From positions 1 to 64,000 of the forward strand of contig NZ_JAKWBF010000005.1 in assembly GCF_022513585.1 (NCBI RefSeq): 64,000 bases of DNA, in the 5' to 3' direction. The notes beneath the pieces were generated by a model. The model was given only the letters and a program-made list of their open reading frames with translations, was not told where the DNA came from and ran no database searches. The DNA comes from Gordonia gummivorans. Lineage in GTDB: Bacteria > Actinomycetota > Actinomycetes > Mycobacteriales > Mycobacteriaceae. Numbering within the stretch: the stretch's first letter is position 1; each line of letters opens with the position of its first letter. Positions 60,105-64,000 of the stretch are shown here, piece by piece. A program made the position numbers and the translations under genes.

Positions 60105-60155
60105 GGAATCCCCTCGGCGCTCGAGTATCTGGGGCTCTGAACGACGAGGGGATCC
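60105..60155. terminator. Two-way terminator between convergent genes
   Basis: GGAATCCCCTCG faces CGAGGGGATCC with one bulge and a 28-base loop that has a small inner GCTC/GGGC pairing. It lies between the ends of the glycosidase and the exported protein genes. Confidence 0.5.
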
Positions 60156-60167
60156 GATGCGTCCGGG

Positions 60168-60824
60168 CTACTTGTCCTTCTTCTTCGGCTGGTTGAGTAG
60201 CTGGATGAACGGTCCTGCGTTGGCAATTGCTGCGCCGATGCCGCCGATCGCGGTTCCGGCCAGTGATGCGCCGGCTCCGAGTAGCAGCGCGCCGCCGATG
60301 CAACCGGCCAGCGGTCCGGCGCCGAACAGTAGTACAGCGGGAGCCGACACCACCCCGGCCGCGACGGCGCCCAGTATGCAGCCGACGGTCAAACCCGAAG
60401 CCGCACCGATGTATCCACCGATGGCGGCGCTCAAGGTGATGTTGTCGCGAACCCCGGACACGGCTGCCTGTAGATCGGCCTTGTGCTTCACGGGCTGGAA
60501 GCGAGAAAGTGCTGGGCTCGTGTCGAGCCGAAGGGTTGCGTTCTTGGCGGTGACCTGTGCGACGACCGGATGTGCATAGTCGTCGACCGCCACGATCAGT
60601 GGAACGGTCTCGACGACGCGTCCGGACCGGTTGTGCAGGCGCAGTTGGCCATTCGACTGCGACAGCGTCCCGTTGTCGGTGGCGACCACGACATTCTGGC
60701 CGTGACGTGTGACATTCCAGTGCGTGGCATCCTCCGTTCTTGGTGCTGCGTGCGTGGTCCCGCTGGCGACGCCCATGGCTGCGATCACCAAGGTGGCAAT
60801 GGCCACGAATCTGTTGAGCTTCAT
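60168..60824 (-). CDS. Exported Gly/Ala-rich protein of unknown function
   Basis: A 218-aa protein with a signal peptide cut near THAA. A beta-rich part (about 30-110) is followed by Gly/Ala-rich hydrophobic stretches (about 125-200) that could sit in a membrane, and a Lys-rich end (PKKKDK). Similar exported proteins occur in Gordonia and Nocardia, but I assign no function. Confidence 0.68.
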   Translation of the reverse strand: MKLNRFVAIATLVIAAMGVASGTTHAAPRTEDATHWNVTRHGQNVVVATDNGTLSQSNGQLRLHNRSGRVVETVPLIVAVDDYAHPVVAQVTAKNATLRLDTSPALSRFQPVKHKADLQAAVSGVRDNITLSAAIGGYIGAASGLTVGCILGAVAAGVVSAPAVLLFGAGPLAGCIGGALLLGAGASLAGTAIGGIGAAIANAGPFIQLLNQPKKKDK

Positions 60825-60962
60825 CGGATGTGTTTTCCCCCTGAGCTTTCCGGCCGAGTGGCGCGATTGTGGTGGCGCTCAAGTTAGGGCGGGAATCCCA
60901 GCGGCGGCAAGGGGGAAAATGGCACGGGCGTTCGGAGTGCGGAAACTTCCGATCACCGAGGT

Positions 60963-62690
60963 TCAGATGTCACCGCGCAGGCACCCGGTGATCTCGTCGA
61001 CCTTGGCTCCCGTGGTGGGCGCGAACTGTGTGTCGTCGAATCGTGGCTCACCGTCGACCGTGAGATCGTATTGCGCCAGCTGATCGCGCACAGGGGATTT
61101 CATCTCGGCGAAGACAAGGGTGATGTTGTTGCTGCGAAGATAATCATCGAGTTCGACGAGCTCGTCGACCGCGGTGGCGTCGATCTCGGTGATCGGTTCG
61201 GCCGCGAGGATCACGGTGTGTACCTCACGCCCTTCCTGTTGGCTCTGCACCACCTCGGAGCGCACGTAATCGTCGAACATGCCGCCGTTGGCGAAGAACA
61301 GCGGTGCGTCGAACCGGAGGATCAGCACGCCGGGAATGCGTTGCGCCGTCGGGTTGCGGGTGACGTCGTGGTAGCCACGCAGACCGGGCACCCGGCCGAG
61401 TTCGGTGCGATAGGGGCGCCACGCGAGGTTGACGAAGGCGATGAAGGACAGGCCGATCGCGACCAGGATACCGTCGAGCACACCGAGGGCGGCGACACCG
61501 ACGAAGGCTGCCACGGACAGGATTCCCTCGACCCGGTTGACCCGGAACAGGTAAACAACCCCGCGAATGTCGATGAGCGAGAACACCGCCGAGATCACCA
61601 CGGCGGCAAGAGCAGATGATGGCAGGTATGCGGTCACGCCTGGTGCCGCGAGGATGAACGCCACGATCAGCAGTGCGCCGAACAGTGGTGCGACCTGACT
61701 CTTGGCGCCCGCCTGCTCGGCGACCGGCGTCCTCGACGACGACGCGGAGATCGCGAAGCCGCTCAGGAATCCGCTGGCCACGTTGGCCACACCGATCGCG
61801 GCCATCTCCTGACTACCGTTCACGTTCTGTCCGGCCCGGGCCGCGAAAGTCCTTGACAGGACACTGGTGTCGGCGAACGCGATCAGGGCGATTCCGACCG
61901 CGGGCACGATGAGGTCGACGACGTCGTTCAGCGTGATTCCGCCGAGAGCCGGTGTCGGCAGTCCGCGCGGCATGGCGCCGGCCACCGACAGGTCGTCTTC
62001 CCAGCCGAAGGCCCACACCGCGATGATCGCCCCGACCACCGCGATGAGCACACCCGGAATTGTCTTGCGCCACTGTTTGAGTCCCAAGATGACGGCGAGG
62101 CAGATGACGCCGATCGCGGTGGCCAGCCAGTCGATCTCGCCGTTCGCGATGCCCTTCACGATGTTCACGGCCTCGTCGACGATCGATTCTCCGTCGACGC
62201 TGAAGCCGAGCAGCTTGGGTAGCTGACTGAGCAGAACGACGAGGGCGATGCCGTTGAGGTAGCCGATCCGGATGGGTTTGGACAGCAGGTCGGTGACGAA
62301 GCCGAGCTTCAGCAGGCCGCCGATGATGAGGATGACGCCGACCTCGATGGCCAGCACTCCGGCCAGTGCGATGCGCTCGGAGTCGAGGGCGGCAAGCGGG
62401 ATGATCGCGGCCGCGATGATCGGGGCGAGCGACGAGTCGGGTCCGAGGACGAGGATGCGCGAGGGTCCGACGATCGCGTAGGCGATCAGCGGGATGATCG
62501 TCGCATAGAGGCCGGTCACGGGCGGGAGTCCTGCGACCTCCGCGTAGCCCATGCCGGCAGGGATCAGCAGCGCGGTGAGAACCGCTCCGGCAACAAGATC
62601 GCCCCGCAGGTAGCCGCGTTCATAAGTGAGCAGGGTCTGCACCCCGGGGAGCAGCGAGAGCTTGCCGCCGATGCGAGCTGTGTCGGGCAT
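60963..62690 (-). CDS. SulP-family anion transporter with STAS domain
   Basis: A 575-aa protein. About 11-14 membrane segments fill residues 25-430, beginning with LPGVQTLLTYERGYLRGDLVAG. The C-terminal STAS domain (about 450-560) has VILAAEPITEIDATAVDEL. SulP proteins carry sulfate, bicarbonate or other anions; the sulfur theme favours sulfate without proof. ATG 62690 was used; the frame extends to 62744 without need. It follows greA and its terminator on the same strand. Confidence 0.87.
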   Translation of the reverse strand: MPDTARIGGKLSLLPGVQTLLTYERGYLRGDLVAGAVLTALLIPAGMGYAEVAGLPPVTGLYATIIPLIAYAIVGPSRILVLGPDSSLAPIIAAAIIPLAALDSERIALAGVLAIEVGVILIIGGLLKLGFVTDLLSKPIRIGYLNGIALVVLLSQLPKLLGFSVDGESIVDEAVNIVKGIANGEIDWLATAIGVICLAVILGLKQWRKTIPGVLIAVVGAIIAVWAFGWEDDLSVAGAMPRGLPTPALGGITLNDVVDLIVPAVGIALIAFADTSVLSRTFAARAGQNVNGSQEMAAIGVANVASGFLSGFAISASSSRTPVAEQAGAKSQVAPLFGALLIVAFILAAPGVTAYLPSSALAAVVISAVFSLIDIRGVVYLFRVNRVEGILSVAAFVGVAALGVLDGILVAIGLSFIAFVNLAWRPYRTELGRVPGLRGYHDVTRNPTAQRIPGVLILRFDAPLFFANGGMFDDYVRSEVVQSQQEGREVHTVILAAEPITEIDATAVDELVELDDYLRSNNITLVFAEMKSPVRDQLAQYDLTVDGEPRFDDTQFAPTTGAKVDEITGCLRGDI

Positions 62691-62753
62691 GCAGGGATTA
62701 TGCCAACAAGGCAGTGGCCGTCGTGGGAGGACCTGTTCCGACACCGCACACAG

Positions 62754-62799
62754 AGAACTCCCACATACACATGAGATCTCGTGTGTATGTGGGAGTTCT
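62754..62799 (-). terminator. Perfect 18-bp hairpin after greA
   Basis: AGAACTCCCACATACACA faces its perfect complement at 62782-62799 around a 10-base loop. After one G/G mismatch the stem goes on with five more pairs (CACACA side). It starts about 38 bases past the greA stop. No T tract; it may also be a mobile palindrome. Confidence 0.6.
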
Positions 62800-62836
62800 G
62801 TGTGTCTTGCCGTGACCCGTGTCGACGGGTCAGCGA

Positions 62837-63331
62837 TCAGCCGTGGTAGGGCTCCGCGCTGACGAGGGTCACCTTGATGGTCGCGCCGGACGGCACGGTG
62901 TACTCGCGCGTCTCGCCGACCTTGGCGTCGATGAGCGCCGAACCCAGCGGCGAGCTGGGCGAGTAGGTTTCCAGGTTGCCGCCCTGTGCACCTTCTTCGC
63001 GGGTGGCGATGAGGAAGGTCTCGGTGTCCTTCTCGTCACCGTCGTAGTAGACGGTCACGACGGAGCCGGGGAGCGCGACACCCGACTGGGTCGGGGCCTC
63101 GCCCACCTTGGCGTTGTTCAGTAGTTCTTGCAGCTGGCGGATGCGGGCCTCTTGCTGGCCCTGCTCTTCGCGAGCGGCGTGGTAGCCGCCGTTCTCCTTG
63201 AGGTCGCCTTCTTCGCGACGCTCGTTGATCTCTGCGGCAATGACCGGACGGTTGGCGATCAAAGAGTCGAGCTCGCTCTTGAGGCGGTCGTGCGACTCTT
63301 GGGTCAGCCAGGTCACCTGGGTGTCGGTCAT
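62837..63331 (-). CDS. greA: Transcription elongation factor GreA
   Basis: A 164-aa factor that lets RNA polymerase cut back-tracked RNA. The N-terminal coiled coil ([36 protein letters not shown]) and C-terminal FKBP-like domain ([18 protein letters not shown]) are complete. ATG 63331 has AAGGAG 6 bases upstream. Alone on its transcript, with a hairpin behind it. Confidence 0.92.
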   Translation of the reverse strand: MTDTQVTWLTQESHDRLKSELDSLIANRPVIAAEINERREEGDLKENGGYHAAREEQGQQEARIRQLQELLNNAKVGEAPTQSGVALPGSVVTVYYDGDEKDTETFLIATREEGAQGGNLETYSPSSPLGSALIDAKVGETREYTVPSGATIKVTLVSAEPYHG

Positions 63332-63478
63332 CGGTCACTCCTTATGTGTTGTCCGCGCCCGGGCTCGATTCTCGACCCGGGCATGTGGACTGCTCGGCGC
63401 GCGTGGAGCACGCTCTAAATGCAGCAACACGACCCCTCGCGGAGCCGTGTATCAGTACAGGGTACCAGCCGATGAGAG

Positions 63479-64000
63479 CTAAGGCACATCGTCACCGTCG
63501 GCCGACGCCGATCGGAGCGCTTCTTGATAGGTCGGCTCGGCCCGTTTCAGCCACCCGACAACGAGGTAGGTCACCGGCATCACGATCAGCTCGACCAGGG
63601 TCTTCCAGAGGAATCCGATGACCGTGTAGTTGATGAAATCGCCCCAGGTCGAAATGCCCAGGGCCGACGCCGCGATCGAACAGAACACCAGCGTGTCGGC
63701 GAACTCGCCGACCACCGTCGAGCCGATCAGACGAGCCCAGAGACGGCGTTCACCTGCGCGTTCCTTCATCTTGACCAGTACGAACGAGTTCAGGAACTCG
63801 CCGACCACGTACCCGGCCAGACCCGCGAGCAAGAACTGGGGGACCACCCCGGCCACTCGCTCGAAGGCTTCCTGGCCGTCGTAGAAACCGGCCGCGGGCA
63901 GGTGAATGGTCAGCCAGAAGCACAGGGAGGCGAGGATCAGCACGGCGAAACCGGCGAAGATGGTGCGACGCATCGCCCGGAATCCGTAGACCTCGCTGAT
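63479..64000 (-). CDS. VUT-family (YhhQ-type) queuosine precursor transporter, N-terminus outside window
   Basis: The visible 173 aa include GFYDGQEAFERVAGVVPQFL, GEFLNSFVLVKMKE and GEFADTLVFCSIA, typical of the VUT/YhhQ membrane family, which imports queuosine precursors. An ATG at 63973 gives 164 aa, but the nine codons before it (ISEVYGFRA) continue the family's sequence to the window end. So the gene starts beyond 64000 and this is a partial copy by position, not a broken gene. Confidence 0.85.
   Translation of the reverse strand: MSEVYGFRAMRRTIFAGFAVLILASLCFWLTIHLPAAGFYDGQEAFERVAGVVPQFLLAGLAGYVVGEFLNSFVLVKMKERAGERRLWARLIGSTVVGEFADTLVFCSIAASALGISTWGDFINYTVIGFLWKTLVELIVMPVTYLVVGWLKRAEPTYQEALRSASADGDDVP

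Noticed and set aside
1..64000. Prophage, integrative element or insertion sequence
   Set aside because: No integrase, transposase or phage structural gene is seen, and the only tRNA has no adjoining integrase.

Overview
The window is high-GC DNA with many GTG starts, tightly packed genes and frequent 4-base start/stop overlaps. An antigen-85-type mycolyltransferase, two MMPL exporters, a PknK-like kinase and F420-type oxidoreductases point to a mycolic-acid actinobacterium (Mycobacteriales), most likely Gordonia or a close relative. This genus call is inference from gene content only. I see no phage genes, insertion sequences or CRISPR arrays.

Layout. 0.4-4 kb: organosulfur oxidation genes (ssuD, sfnG, sfnB). 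4-8.4 kb: a membrane Ser/Thr kinase followed by a cell-wall group (two SxxK hydrolases around an amidase). 8.6-10.1 kb: YibE/F membrane protein. 10.2-14.3 kb: an NtaA/DszA-type flavin monooxygenase coupled to a MetNIQ-like importer. 14.4-19 kb: DinB protein, CDF metal exporter, F420-type oxidoreductase, pirin, small coiled-coil protein and a lipase. 19.3-25.9 kb: mycolyltransferase, aldehyde dehydrogenase, ABM protein, and an MMPL exporter with its TetR regulator. 26.4-28 kb: small membrane protein and a frameshifted HtrA protease. 28.0-29.0 kb: a gene-free island of nested palindromes. 29.0-32.9 kb: a coupled four-gene membrane/cupredoxin operon of unknown function. 33-37.7 kb: Ddn-like protein, unknown secreted protein, GlxA-type regulator, and a TetR/SDR pair. 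37.7 kb: a tRNA with anticodon UAA. 37.9-41.8 kb: second MMPL exporter with TetR, and a Bax-inhibitor-like protein. 42.2-48.3 kb: thiolase, SGNH hydrolase, cbs, metB, ilvA. 48.3-57.7 kb: PknK-like kinase (frameshifted tail), START-like protein, AfsR-like regulator and a DrrAB-type ABC exporter. 57.7-64 kb: two unknown genes, a secreted glycosidase, an exported glycine-rich protein, a SulP transporter, greA and a partial VUT-family transporter.

How parts fit together. Sulfur is the main metabolic theme: sulfonate and sulfone monooxygenases, a further FMN monooxygenase with an importer, and cbs/metB. No flavin reductase is visible, so the FMNH2-dependent enzymes would need one from elsewhere. 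A second theme is the envelope: kinase, amidase, SxxK hydrolases, mycolyltransferase and MMPL exporters.

The most unusual material is non-coding. Several families of intergenic palindromes keep their folding geometry while the paired bases change together. Three genes (CDF exporter, HtrA, PknK) each look as though they have lost about one base, so true mutation and assembly error must be told apart. The four-gene membrane/cupredoxin operon is the best candidate for an undescribed protein system.
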